Below, one piece after another: positions 43,396 to 51,539 of a stretch of DNA of 64,000 nucleotides. The stretch covers positions 7,274,501-7,338,500 of the forward strand of contig NZ_JAPEPO010000001.1 of the NCBI RefSeq assembly GCF_026340095.1. The letters are read 5' to 3'. Source of the stretch: Streptomyces sp. NBC_01446 (lineage in GTDB: Bacteria; Actinomycetota; Actinomycetes; Streptomycetales; Streptomycetaceae). Position numbers and translations under genes: made by a program. A model generated the notes under the pieces. The model did no database searches. It was given only the letters and a program-made list of their open reading frames with translations, and was not told the DNA's origin. Position 1 is the stretch's first letter, and every line of letters starts with the position of its first letter.

Positions 43396-44079
43396 TCAGG
43401 CCGTGAAGCGGCCGGTCCGTTTGATCTCCGGGTAGTCGGTCGTCGCGCCGTCCAGGCCGAGCGCACGCACCAGGCGCAGATCGTCCTGCGTGTTGACGAC
43501 CCAGCCGATGATCCGCAGGTCCGCCTTGCGGGCCCGCTCGACGATCTCCTGCGTCAGGCGCCGGATGTTCAGGACGAGGGACGTGGCGCCGACGGCGGTG
43601 GCGCGCTCCACCACGTCGGTGCCGTAGCGGCTGGCCACCAGCGCCGTACGGACGCCCGGCACCAGCCGGGCGATCTCGGCGATGGCCGCGTCGTGGAACG
43701 AGATCACCTCGACGCGGCTCACCAGGTCCCGGCGCAGCATGACGTCGGCGAGGGCGCGCGCCGCGGCGACGTCCTTGATCTCGGCCTGGAGCGGCTTGGA
43801 GACGGCGTCGAGCACCTCCTCGAAGACCGGCACCCGCTCGCCGCGCCCCGCGTCCAGGGCGCGCAGCTCGGCGAGGGTCTTGTCGGCGATGGGGCCCCGG
43901 CCGTCCGTCGTGCGGTCGACGTCGGCGTCGTGCATGACGACGAGGGCGCCGTCCTTGCTCAGATGCAGATCGAGTTCGATGAGGTCGAGGCCCGCGTGTT
44001 GCGCGGCGACGAAGGACCGCAGGGTGTTCTCGGGTTCGACACCCATGACTCCGCGATGCCCGATGGTGAGGAAGTTCAA
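43396..44079 (-). CDS. Glycerophosphodiester phosphodiesterase
   Basis: The 227-residue protein has the GDPD barrel signatures IGHRGVMGVEPENTLRSFVAA (His and Arg/Glu of the active site), LIELDLHLSKDGALVVMHDADVDRTTDGRG and LQAEIKD. It hydrolyses glycerophosphodiesters to glycerol-3-phosphate and an alcohol; no signal peptide is present, so it is cytoplasmic. TTG 44079 is preferred because the family text starts at NFLTIGHRG; GTG 44127 would add 16 residues. Confidence 0.88.
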   Translation of the reverse strand: MNFLTIGHRGVMGVEPENTLRSFVAAQHAGLDLIELDLHLSKDGALVVMHDADVDRTTDGRGPIADKTLAELRALDAGRGERVPVFEEVLDAVSKPLQAEIKDVAAARALADVMLRRDLVSRVEVISFHDAAIAEIARLVPGVRTALVASRYGTDVVERATAVGATSLVLNIRRLTQEIVERARKADLRIIGWVVNTQDDLRLVRALGLDGATTDYPEIKRTGRFTA

Positions 44080-44159
44080 GATCGTCTCGCTTCCGTCGAC
44101 GGCGGCTCGGCTTCCGCGCGAGGTCACGGACGGGCTCGCCCGCGCGGCACGGCCGAAGC

Positions 44160-44285
44160 CTAACGGCCCGTCTCCACGATGGGACCGGTCCGACGCGACG
44201 GAGTGGAGTGGTCCGCTCTGGTTGCGGTGATTCCCAGGACCAGTCCAGTGATGACGGCGGCGACCAGGACGGCACGGATGCTCAC
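44160..44285 (-). CDS. Small single-span membrane protein (41 residues)
   Basis: GTG 44285 to TAG 44160 encodes 41 residues with one hydrophobic helix (AVLVAAVITGLVLGITA) and a polar, Arg/Ser/Thr tail ending GPIVETGR. GGAG lies eight bases before the GTG and codon third positions are mostly G/C. It sits just upstream of the glycerophosphodiesterase on the same strand. No family is recognised. Confidence 0.45.
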   Translation of the reverse strand: MSIRAVLVAAVITGLVLGITATRADHSTPSRRTGPIVETGR

Positions 44286-44371
44286 GGTCGGGGCTCCAGA
44301 CGGGCTGAGGGACAGGGGAAGGACGGGGACCGGTCCGTCCTACCGCCCTCGGCAGCCTGCCGCGGGAAGTG

Positions 44372-44839
44372 TCACCCCTGGGTGGGCGAGTTCCCCGGAG
44401 GTTGACCGGGCGCCGCGTCCAGGTCGTCCAGCATGGCCTCGGCCAGTTCGACTTCGGCTGCGAGCCGCCGTTCGCTCCAGCGCAGCGCGATCTGCGGATG
44501 GGTCCACGCCTCGACTCCGTCGGCCCGCCCGAGCGCGTCCCTGACCTCCTTCAGCTCGCCTTTCGTGCGGGCCACGTGTTCCGTCACGAGGCCCCGCAGG
44601 TGTTCCGGCGCGGCGAGATGCCCGAGCCAGACGCGCAGGAGCACGGGGTGCTTGAGCACGGGCGCGCCGAGGTCCTGCCCGCCCCCGGCCCACACCGCGA
44701 GCGCCCCGCGCCCCTCCTCGGTGATCGCGTACGTCCGCTTGGCCCGCGGCTCCTCGGCCCCGGAGTGCAGCGACGTGACGTAGCCCAGTGATTCGAGGCG
44801 GCGCAGTTCGGCGTAGATCTGGCTGATGGCGGGCGACCA
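44372..44839 (-). pseudogene. PadR family regulator, 5' part lost at an insertion junction
   Basis: The frame reads WSPAISQIYAELRRLESLGYVTSLHSGAEEPRAKRTYAITEEGRGALAVW, the second half of a PadR winged helix, then a helical C-terminal domain (LLRVWLGHLAAPEHLRGLVTEHVARTKGELKEV). Similarity stops exactly at 44839/44840, where an IS605-type right end begins. The N-terminal ~30-40 residues are absent; they are not found on the far side of the element, so DNA was also deleted. The regulator is presumably dead. Confidence 0.85.
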
Positions 44840-44885
44840 TTGAAGTGCTCTCCTGCCTTCGCAAGCTCAGGAAGGAGATTCCCGT

Positions 44886-46217
44886 CTACCTTGCGGTGGC
44901 GGGCTTGACGCGTTTGTCACGCCTGACGACTGCCCTCCCGGCAGCCGGGACGAGCGCGTGGCCCATCCGGTACAGGTGCAAGATGTTGCGGGCCGCGTTG
45001 AAATCGGCGTTGCCCGACCATCCGCAGTTGGGGTTCCTGCATACGAACGTGGCCTGGTCCTGTCGGCTGCCGGGCGTGATGAAGCCGCAGGCAGAGCAGC
45101 GTCGGGAGGTGTGCGGGGCGGGCACCTTGTGCAGGGTGCCGCCGTACCGGCCGGCCTTGTACGTCAGCATCGTGACCGTCCTGCCCCACGCCTCCTGGCT
45201 GATGGAGCGGTTGAGTCCGGCTTTCTGGGCGACGCCTGTCCCCGGCTCGGCGATGGTGCCCCGAGCGGACCTGACCATGTTCGTGATGGTGAGTGCTTCG
45301 ACCACCAGCACGCCGTACGTCCGGGCGAGGCGGGTGGTCGTCTTGTGCTGCCAGTCCCGGTGCCGACGCGTGGCTTTTGCGCGCAGCCCCCGGATCTGGT
45401 CATAGGTGCGGTGCAGGCGGCGGCTGGTGCGCTCGCCGGGCTTGCGGTGTGTCCTGCGCTGGGCGGCCCGGCGCTCCAGGCGCAGGAGTTTGCCCTTTTC
45501 CTCAGCGGTCAGCCACTTGTCACGGTCGGCGCTGCCGTCCGGGAGGCGAGGCGCACGCCCGTGGTCCTGGTGATTGCCGTCCGAGAGGGCCAGGGGCAGG
45601 TTCACCCCGGCATCGATTCCGACCTGTGCCCCCGGGTGGGATGCGGGCCTGGCTTCGAGGCTCTGCACACGGAAGGCGAGGTGCCATCCCAGGTGGTCCT
45701 TGACCAGCCGTGCCCCGGTGATCCGGTTGTCGGCGTTCGCCTTGTTGCCCACCGGGAGGTCTTTGGTCCAGCGAAAGCGGACACGGCCGGCCTTGGGAAT
45801 GCTGGCCATGCCCCAGCGGCGGTGCACCCGCTTGATCTGGAGGTCACGGCCCTGCGGGATGTCCACGCTCATCACGGACCGCAACCGGCCCTTGAAGTTC
45901 GGAGCATCGGCGCGGCCGTCCCAGAAGTTCTTCCAGGCCTGGAAGTACGTCTTGAGGACCGCTTGCGCGGCCTGCGCAGGAAGGACGGCGAGGAAATCGA
46001 TCTCTTTGCGGGCCTGGCGTATCGCGGCGTCCGCGTTCGCCAGAGTCCGCTTCTCCTTCGGCATCATCTGCCACCACGCGTGCAGGCAGTTCCACACCGT
46101 GCGGGCAGCGTGCGCCTGCTCATCGATGCGCACATGCTCGGCAGCAGACAGCGCCAGTCGGGCGCGATGCCCGAACTGCCGCTTCTCCCCACCGAGTTCA
46201 CCCATCACGATCACCAT
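44886..46217 (-). CDS. tnpB: RNA-guided endonuclease TnpB, apparently intact
   Basis: The 443-residue protein has the N-terminal TnpB domain (FGHRARLALSAAEHVRIDEQAHAARTVWNCLHAWWQMM), then the RuvC parts: Asp202 in VGIDAGVN, Glu307 in LVVEALTI and Asp405 in SGNADFNAARNIL. The zinc finger has Cys374/377 (CSACGF) and Cys393/398 (CRNPNCGW). All catalytic and zinc residues are present. TnpB cuts DNA matching a guide carried at the end of its right-end RNA, which keeps the element at its site. The transcript would run off into padR sequence below 44840. The start ATG 46217 has no clear ribosome binding site; ATG 46205 is possible. Confidence 0.92.
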   Translation of the reverse strand: MVIVMGELGGEKRQFGHRARLALSAAEHVRIDEQAHAARTVWNCLHAWWQMMPKEKRTLANADAAIRQARKEIDFLAVLPAQAAQAVLKTYFQAWKNFWDGRADAPNFKGRLRSVMSVDIPQGRDLQIKRVHRRWGMASIPKAGRVRFRWTKDLPVGNKANADNRITGARLVKDHLGWHLAFRVQSLEARPASHPGAQVGIDAGVNLPLALSDGNHQDHGRAPRLPDGSADRDKWLTAEEKGKLLRLERRAAQRRTHRKPGERTSRRLHRTYDQIRGLRAKATRRHRDWQHKTTTRLARTYGVLVVEALTITNMVRSARGTIAEPGTGVAQKAGLNRSISQEAWGRTVTMLTYKAGRYGGTLHKVPAPHTSRRCSACGFITPGSRQDQATFVCRNPNCGWSGNADFNAARNILHLYRMGHALVPAAGRAVVRRDKRVKPATAR

Positions 46218-46236
46218 ACAACAATTGGTCTAAATC

Positions 46237-46468
46237 ACCCGGTGGACCTGCTCGTGCACCACCCGCCCAAGGTCCAGCACTCCAAGCTGGTCAACTCCCC
46301 CAAAGGGGTCTCCTGACGGCGTATGCGCCAGGAGTACGACGCGCACATCCACCGCCACCCGTAGGGCGGCCACTGCTGGTCCGGCTCCTACTTCGCCGAA
46401 GCCACGGCGGTGCACCCCTGACCCTCGTACGCCAGCACATCGAGAACCCAAAGCACCCCGCAGGCTGA
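46237..46468 (+). pseudogene. IS200/IS605 TnpA (Y1 transposase) remnant
   Basis: One frame gives VDLLVHHPPKVQHSKLVNSPKGVS, then TGA (46314-46316), RRMRQEYDAHIHRHP, TAG (46362-46364), GGHCWSGSYFAEA. A frameshift near 46395-46405 leads to GGAPLTLVRQHIENPKHPAG and a stop at 46466-46468. These are the second-half motifs of IS200-type TnpA (HLLVHYPPKV, RRLRQEY, GGHFWSGSYF, GGAPLTLVRQYIE). The first half with the HUH metal site is largely missing. It cannot encode a working transposase. Confidence 0.85.
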
Positions 46469-46775
46469 CGTGAACAGTGCCGCCCCGTGCACACCCGCGA
46501 CTCAAAGCAGTCCCGAGATGGCCTTCACCCTCGGCGTAAACGCCGGAGCACTGGCCAAGATCAAAAGGTAGAAGAACCGCAGGGAGGCGTCGGCCCACTT
46601 CTTCAGTGTGCTCTTGCGGGGAACCCCGGGGGGATCGCATCCGGTGACGGCGATGCGGAGCATCGCCGCGGCAACGGGCGCGGAGCGCCCGCAAAAAAGA
46701 CCGGGCTGCAGTGCCCGGTGAGGAATGTGCGCTGTTCGAATGCCCGTATGCCGGGCGGCGGATAGCGTCGCGGTC
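46469..46775. other. Non-coding stretch with several compact hairpins between the two tnpB loci
   Basis: No credible gene is seen. The stretch holds CGGCGT-AA-ACGCCG-like pairing near 46533-46546, GGCGATGC-GGA-GCATCGCC (46649-46667), GGGCGC-GGA-GCGCCC (46676-46690) followed by six A, CCGGGC-N6-GCCCGG (46701-46718), and GCCCG-TATGC-CGGGC (46742-46756). The last may be the left-end hairpin of the second tnpB unit. Two stems share a GGA loop. Confidence 0.6.
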
Positions 46776-47640
46776 GTGAAGTTGAGCGTGCAGGTGAAGC
46801 TCCTGCCGATGCCCCACCAGGCGGCGGCACTTGAGGAAACCTTGTACGCCTGCAACGAGGCCGGCGAGTCCGATCTGCTGTTCCGCGACGGCATGTGGTT
46901 CCTGATGGCCACCTGCGAGGTCCCCGAGGCCGGACTCAACACCAGCGTCACGCAGTTCCTGGGGGTCGATCTGGGGATCGTGAACATCGCGACCACTTCG
47001 GACGGTCAGATCATGGCCGGACGCCGACTGAATCGCGGACGTCTGCGCGAGCGCACCCTGCGTACGAAACTCCAGCGCAAGAACACCCCGTCCGCCAAAC
47101 GGCGCCTGAGGAAGCGGCGTCGTAAGGAGGCGCGGCGGGTGAAGGACATTAACCACAAGATCGCGAAACATGTGGTGGCCGAGGCAGAACGCACCGGTCG
47201 CGGAATCGCCCTGGAAGACCTCACTGGGATCCGCGCACGGGTACGGCTTCGCAAGCCCCAACGGGCCACCCTCCACTCCTGGGCCTTCGCCCAGCTCGGA
47301 GCGTTCATCGCGTACAAGGCCCGCAAGGCAGGAGTGCCGGTGGTGCACGTCGATCCGGCGTACACCTCCCGCACCTGCGCCGAATGCGGGCACATCGGCA
47401 AGGCGAACCGGGCCAGTCGGGCCCGATTCGTGTGTCGGTCCTGCGGATTCGTTGATCACGCAGACCGCAACGGCTCCCGCAACATCCGACACCGTGCGGA
47501 AGAGTTGTGGCGATGCGGGGCTCAGTCAACAGCCCCAGACCCACCCCCTAACACCGGGCGTGGGACAGGACGCAAACGCAGCACCACAGCCAGTGGCGCC
47601 CGTTATGCAAGCCCGGGACTTTCAGCCCCGGGTGTGATTG
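46776..47640 (+). pseudogene. Second TnpB (IS1341-like) with internal deletion, no stop before its right end
   Basis: The frame starts VKLSVQVKLLPMPHQAAALEETLYACNEA, then jumps to GESDLLFRDGMWFLMATCEVPE. About 100 or more residues of the N-terminal domain expected between these are missing, with the frame kept. The RuvC core remains: FLGVDLGIVN, ALEDLTGIR, zinc finger CAECGH/CRSCGF and DHADRNGSRNI. The right-end hairpin CCCGGG...CCCGGG at 47612-47632 and the end near ATTGAC (47637-47642) follow. The frame runs on to 47822 past the element. It is a deletion derivative, unlikely to work alone. Confidence 0.85.
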
Positions 47641-47815
47641 ACCTCGTATCCGGTCCGTTCCCCGGGGAGGACAGCAGTCCGAGGACGGCCCAGGCGGTCG
47701 GTGGTAGGCCGTCAGCCATGCGCCGCATTGAAGTGACCGGGAGCCGGTCATCGCAAGCCCCCGGCGCGGCCTCGTCGCCGAATCCCGTCCCCGGTCTTGC
47801 CGCCCCGGCATCTGA

Positions 47816-47837
47816 CGGTTAGTCATATACCTAACCG
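47816..47837. promoter_or_regulatory. Inverted repeat before the LLM flavoprotein gene
   Basis: CGGTTAG (47816-47822) and CTAACCG (47831-47837) are a perfect 7-bp inverted repeat with the AT-rich centre TCATATAC. It lies 36 bases before GTG 47873 and looks like an operator over a promoter. No regulator gene adjoins, apart from the broken padR upstream. Confidence 0.55.
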
Positions 47838-47872
47838 GAATAGCGCGGATGGCTCAACTCCCTGGAGGCAAC

Positions 47873-49015
47873 GTGAAGTTCTCCGTCATCTTCGAGGCAC
47901 AGCTCGCCGATCCCACCGTCGAACACGAACACCAGGTCATCCACGACTGCGTGGAACAGGCGGTCCTCGCCGAGGAGATGGGCTTCGACCGGATCTGGGC
48001 CGTCGAGCACCACTCCCTCAAGTGGTACGCGCACATGTCGGCCCCGGAGATCTTCCTGACCTGGGTCGCCGCCCGCACCAGCACCATCCGGATCGGACAC
48101 GGCGTCGTGTGCATGCCCTTCAACTTCAACCATCCGGTGCGGGTCGCCGAGCGGGCCGCCATGCTCGACCTGCTCTCCGGGGGCCGCCTCGACCTCGGGG
48201 CGGGCCGGGGCGGCACCAGGCAGGAGACCTCCCTGTGCGGTGTCGACAAGGACCGCACGACGCAGGAGGTCGAGGAGGCGCTGCGGATCATCGGGAAGGC
48301 CTGGGAGAAGGACGAGCTCGAACACCACGGGGAGCTCCTCGACATCGACCCGCACCCCGTCCTGCCCCGTCCGAAACAGACGCCCCACCCGCCCCTCTTC
48401 CTCGCGTGCAGCCGCACCGAGACGCTCACCCAGGCCGCCGAACTCGGCATCGGCGCCCTGGTGATGGGCTTCGCCGGCCCCGAATCGATCGCCGGCATGC
48501 GGCGCGCCTACGACGACGCGATCGCCGCCCGCACCCCCGACCGCTTCGTGTCCGGAGTCGTCAACGACCACTTCTCCGTCCTGTGCCCGACCATCGTCCT
48601 GGACGACCAGGAGGCGGCCCGGAACATCGGCATCCGCGGACAGCGGTTCTTCGCGCAGTCCATCGGGCACTGGTACGGCGGCGCGGGCGTCCCCGACGAG
48701 GCGGTGGTGGAGGGCGCCGACGAGGCGGCCGACATGCGCAGGGCCGCCGAACAGGTCGTGGCCCGCCTCCACGAACACCGGATCCCGGTACGCCCCACCG
48801 CCACGGCCACCTTCAACGCCGACCACGCCTACGGCACCGCCGACGACGCGATCGCCTATGTCGAGCGCCTGCGCGACGCGGGGGCCGACGAGATCATGTG
48901 CCTCGTCCAGATGGGGACCGTCCCCCAGGAGGCCTGTCTGGAGACGCTGCGGCAGTGGGGCGAGAAGGTCATCCCGCACTTCCGCGCCCAGGAGCGGCAG
49001 GCGGTGTCCGCATGA
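47873..49015 (+). CDS. LLM class flavin-dependent oxidoreductase
   Basis: The 380-residue protein has the bacterial luciferase-like TIM barrel: VKFSVIFEAQLADP, AEEMGFDRIWAVEHHSLKWYAHMSAPEIFLTWVAARTSTIRIGHGVVCMPFNHPVRVAERAAMLDLLSGGRLDLGAGRG, and a late GADEIMCLVQMG. It uses FMN or F420 to oxidise a substrate with or without O2. GTG 47873 is preferred because CTGGAGG precedes it; ATG 47849 would include the ribosome binding site. It overlaps the esterase by four bases. Confidence 0.92.
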   Translation: MKFSVIFEAQLADPTVEHEHQVIHDCVEQAVLAEEMGFDRIWAVEHHSLKWYAHMSAPEIFLTWVAARTSTIRIGHGVVCMPFNFNHPVRVAERAAMLDLLSGGRLDLGAGRGGTRQETSLCGVDKDRTTQEVEEALRIIGKAWEKDELEHHGELLDIDPHPVLPRPKQTPHPPLFLACSRTETLTQAAELGIGALVMGFAGPESIAGMRRAYDDAIAARTPDRFVSGVVNDHFSVLCPTIVLDDQEAARNIGIRGQRFFAQSIGHWYGGAGVPDEAVVEGADEAADMRRAAEQVVARLHEHRIPVRPTATATFNADHAYGTADDAIAYVERLRDAGADEIMCLVQMGTVPQEACLETLRQWGEKVIPHFRAQERQAVSA

Positions 49016-50013
49016 GCTCCGCGCCCGAGGACCGCCTCGCACCCGACGTCCGCGCCCTGGTCGACGCGATGACCGCGTTCTTCCCCGACCTCGGCGGCGC
49101 CGTCACCGACGCCGCCGAGGCCCGCCGCATACTGGCCGCGGCGCCCGCGTCGCCGCTCCCGCCGCCGGTGGTCGGCTCGGTCGAGGACCGCGACATCCCC
49201 GGCCCGGCCGGAGCGCCCCGGATCCCCGTACGCATCTACCGCCCGGACCCCGACGACGCGCCCGGCCCGCGCCCGACCGTCGTCTTCCTCCACGGGGGAG
49301 GGTGGGCGATCTGCGGCCTGGACAGCCACGACTCCACCGCGCGCGGGCTGTGCCGCGAGGCGGGGGCCGTGGTCGTCTCCGTCGACTACCGGCTGGCCCC
49401 CGAGTCGCCGTTCCCGGCCGCCGTCGACGACGCGTACGCGGCGCTGTGCTGGGCGGCCGACCATCACGCCGCACTGGGCGGCGACGCGGACGCCCTCGCC
49501 GTGGCGGGCGACAGCGCGGGCGGCAACCTCGCGGCCGTCGTCTGCCTTCTGGCCCGGGACCGGGGCGGCCCGCGCATCGCGCTCCAGGCCCTTGTCTATC
49601 CGGCCACCGACGCCCATCAGTCGACGGAGTCGTTCGCGCGGAACGCCGACCGCTATTTCCTGACGGCCGCGCACTGCCGCTGGTTCGCCGAGCAGTACCT
49701 CGGCCCGGACGGCGACCGGTCCCACCCGCATGTCTCGCCGCTCCTCGCCGACCTCGGCTCGCTGCCGCCCGCCCACATCGTGACCGCGGGCTGCGACCCG
49801 CTGTGCGACGAGGGACTCGCGTACGCGAGGGCCCTGCGCGAGGTGGGCGTGGAGGTCACCGAGAGCCACTTCCCGGGGATGTTCCACGGCTTCTTCGGCT
49901 TCCCCGAGCTGCTCGACGACGCCCGTACTGCCCTGGAGGATGTGGCGAAGGCCATCGTTTCAACCGTGTCGGGCAGGAAAAACGACGGTGAATCAGGGGG
50001 TCACGCAGGATAA
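49012..50013 (+). CDS. Alpha/beta hydrolase (hormone-sensitive-lipase-like esterase)
   Basis: The 333-residue protein has the HSL-family oxyanion motif FLHGGGWAICGLDSHD, SVDYRLAPESPFPAAVDDAYAAL, the nucleophile GDSAGGNLA, the Asp in AGCDPLCDEG and the His in FPGMFHGFF. It hydrolyses carboxyl esters. Coupling to the LLM flavoprotein (ATGA) suggests Baeyer-Villiger-like oxidation of a ketone to an ester followed by ester cleavage; this is inference from gene order. No signal peptide. Confidence 0.92.
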   Translation: MSSAPEDRLAPDVRALVDAMTAFFPDLGGAVTDAAEARRILAAAPASPLPPPVVGSVEDRDIPGPAGAPRIPVRIYRPDPDDAPGPRPTVVFLHGGGWAICGLDSHDSTARGLCREAGAVVVSVDYRLAPESPFPAAVDDAYAALCWAADHHAALGGDADALAVAGDSAGGNLAAVVCLLARDRGGPRIALQALVYPATDAHQSTESFARNADRYFLTAAHCRWFAEQYLGPDGDRSHPHVSPLLADLGSLPPAHIVTAGCDPLCDEGLAYARALREVGVEVTESHFPGMFHGFFGFPELLDDARTALEDVAKAIVSTVSGRKNDGESGGHAG

Positions 50014-50037
50014 CTTCCTCCCGGCTCCCCTTGTGGT

Positions 50038-50079
50038 GGAGAACTCGCCCGTTTACGGTGTCTGTACGCGAGGTTCTCC
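50038..50079. promoter_or_regulatory. Inverted repeat before the DUF6421 operon
   Basis: GGAGAACTCGC (50038-50048) pairs with GCGAGGTTCTCC (50068-50079) with one bulged base, around a 19-base centre. It ends 15 bases before ATG 50095. It could be an operator or a leader hairpin that exposes the downstream GGAGGAT ribosome binding site. Confidence 0.5.
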
Positions 50080-50094
50080 CGTGGAGGATGGGTA

Positions 50095-51513
50095 ATGACG
50101 GAAATTCTTGTGCAGTTGGGCGTGGAGGGGAAGGTTCCTCCGGAGAAGGTCGGGGGAAGCCCCGAAAGCAGGGTGGTGGAACACCCGGCGTGGCCCCTGC
50201 TCAAGGCCGCCGTGGAAGAGGTCCGGCCCTGGCAGCAGAAGGACGGCTCCATCGACTTCGCCGCCGACGGCGCCCCGTCCAAGGCCGTCGCCGAGCTGAC
50301 GCTCGACCGCGCGATATCCGCCGTCGAGCAGCTCTCCCCGCTGCTCCCGCACGACGCCGCGTACCACTCGGCGCTCGTCGCCGACCTGCGCCGCTGGGCG
50401 GAAGAGGGCTTCCAGGTCCCCGACTTCCTCGACTCGCTGCTGGCCTTCCAGCCCGCCGCAAACCGCGAGGACGGACTGCAGCACCTGGTCGTCTTCCCGA
50501 TGTACACGCAGAACGGCAACCCGGACCGCAATCTGGAGGCCGTCGTCCTGCGCATGGTGTGGCCCGAGTGGCTTGCCGAGCTGGAGGCGACGCGCTACGA
50601 CAACCCGCTGTTCTGCGGGATCACGTTCGAGGACTTCACCGCCGGCTACGACACCAACTCGGCCGTGCTCTTCCCGGAGACCATCGCCGTGCGCGAGGCC
50701 CCCGAGCGCTTCTCCTGGGGCGGCATCTTCTGCGACCGCGAGGCGGCCCGCTTCCGCGCCGTCACCGAGGCGTCCGTCGGCATCCTCGGGCTCGAACTGC
50801 CCGACGACATCCGCGAGATGGTCTCCGACCAGGACCGCTGCCAGCAGGCCTTCGTGCTGTGGGACATGGTGCACGACCGCACCCACAGCCACGGCGACCT
50901 GCCGTTCGACCCGTTCATGATCAAGCAGCGCCAGCCGTTCTGGATGTACGGCCTCGAAGAGCTGCGCTGCGACCTCACCGCCTTCAAGGAGGCCGTGAAG
51001 CTGGAGGCCGACGGCTTCCCGCAGGGCCGCGACGTGCAGTACGCCGTCCTCTTCGACCGCATGTTCCGCTTCCCGGTCACCGGCGAGCGCGTGCGCAACT
51101 ACGACGGACTCGGCGGCCAGCTCCTCTTCGCCTACCTGCACAAGCACGACGTGGTGCGCTGGACCGACAACAAGCTCCAGATCGACTGGGAGCGTGCCCC
51201 GCAGGTCACGAACCAGCTGTGCGCCGAGATCGAGAAGCTGTACCGCGACGGCATCGACCGCCCGAAGCTGGTGCACTGGTTCGCCGCGTACGACCTGGTG
51301 TCCCAGTACCTGTCCCCGCACCCCGGCTCCCGCTGGGCCAAGGGCCCGGACGCCCTCGACCTGAGCCTGCCGCCCCGCAAGCTCGTCGACGACGTGCTTC
51401 CGGACGAGTTTCCGCTGAGCATGTTCTATGAGGCACTGTCCAAGAAGCTGAAGAACGTGATTGCCTCCACCAAGGGGATCACGGCTGCGGGCGCCGAGCA
51501 GGCCGCCGCGTGA
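50095..51513 (+). CDS. DUF6421 family protein
   Basis: The 472-residue protein is a conserved actinomycete family of unknown function. Visible features are a run with several His residues, AFVLWDMVHDRTHSHGDLPFDPFMIKQRQPFWMYGLEELRCDL, which could bind metal, and FPMYTQNGNPDRNLEAVVLRMVWPEWLAELE. There is no signal peptide or membrane span. It leads an operon with an SDR and threonine aldolase, and the product may belong to amino-acid or aldehyde metabolism, judged only from neighbours. Confidence 0.8.
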   Translation: MTEILVQLGVEGKVPPEKVGGSPESRVVEHPAWPLLKAAVEEVRPWQQKDGSIDFAADGAPSKAVAELTLDRAISAVEQLSPLLPHDAAYHSALVADLRRWAEEGFQVPDFLDSLLAFQPAANREDGLQHLVVFPMYTQNGNPDRNLEAVVLRMVWPEWLAELEATRYDNPLFCGITFEDFTAGYDTNSAVLFPETIAVREAPERFSWGGIFCDREAARFRAVTEASVGILGLELPDDIREMVSDQDRCQQAFVLWDMVHDRTHSHGDLPFDPFMIKQRQPFWMYGLEELRCDLTAFKEAVKLEADGFPQGRDVQYAVLFDRMFRFPVTGERVRNYDGLGGQLLFAYLHKHDVVRWTDNKLQIDWERAPQVTNQLCAEIEKLYRDGIDRPKLVHWFAAYDLVSQYLSPHPGSRWAKGPDALDLSLPPRKLVDDVLPDEFPLSMFYEALSKKLKNVIASTKGITAAGAEQAAA

Positions 51514-51539
51514 GCGCTCGCGACGAGGAGGCAACGGTC

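Larger units (their letters stand above)
44840..46468 (-). mobile_element. IS605-type element: intact tnpB, right end, and divergent tnpA remnant
   Basis: On the minus strand the tnpB stop is followed by an imperfect hairpin (TCTCCT...AGGAGA) and an end in TCAA at 44840-44843, directly against padR sequence. This is the usual right-end form. The divergent order tnpA(+)/tnpB(-) is that of IS605. The left boundary is uncertain: it lies either near 46235 (tnpB-only unit) or beyond 46468. Confidence 0.75.

Noticed and set aside
46682..46698. Hairpin plus A-run as an intrinsic terminator
   Set aside because: On the plus strand the tail is A, not T; on the minus strand the T-run precedes the stem. 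Neither orientation is a standard terminator.
46469..46775. A CRISPR array or repeat array in the mobile region
   Set aside because: The stems differ in sequence and spacing and there are no regular direct repeats or spacers.
46236..47492. Minus-strand open frame opposite the second tnpB
   Set aside because: It is the complement of recognised TnpB and TnpA sequence and has no domain of its own.
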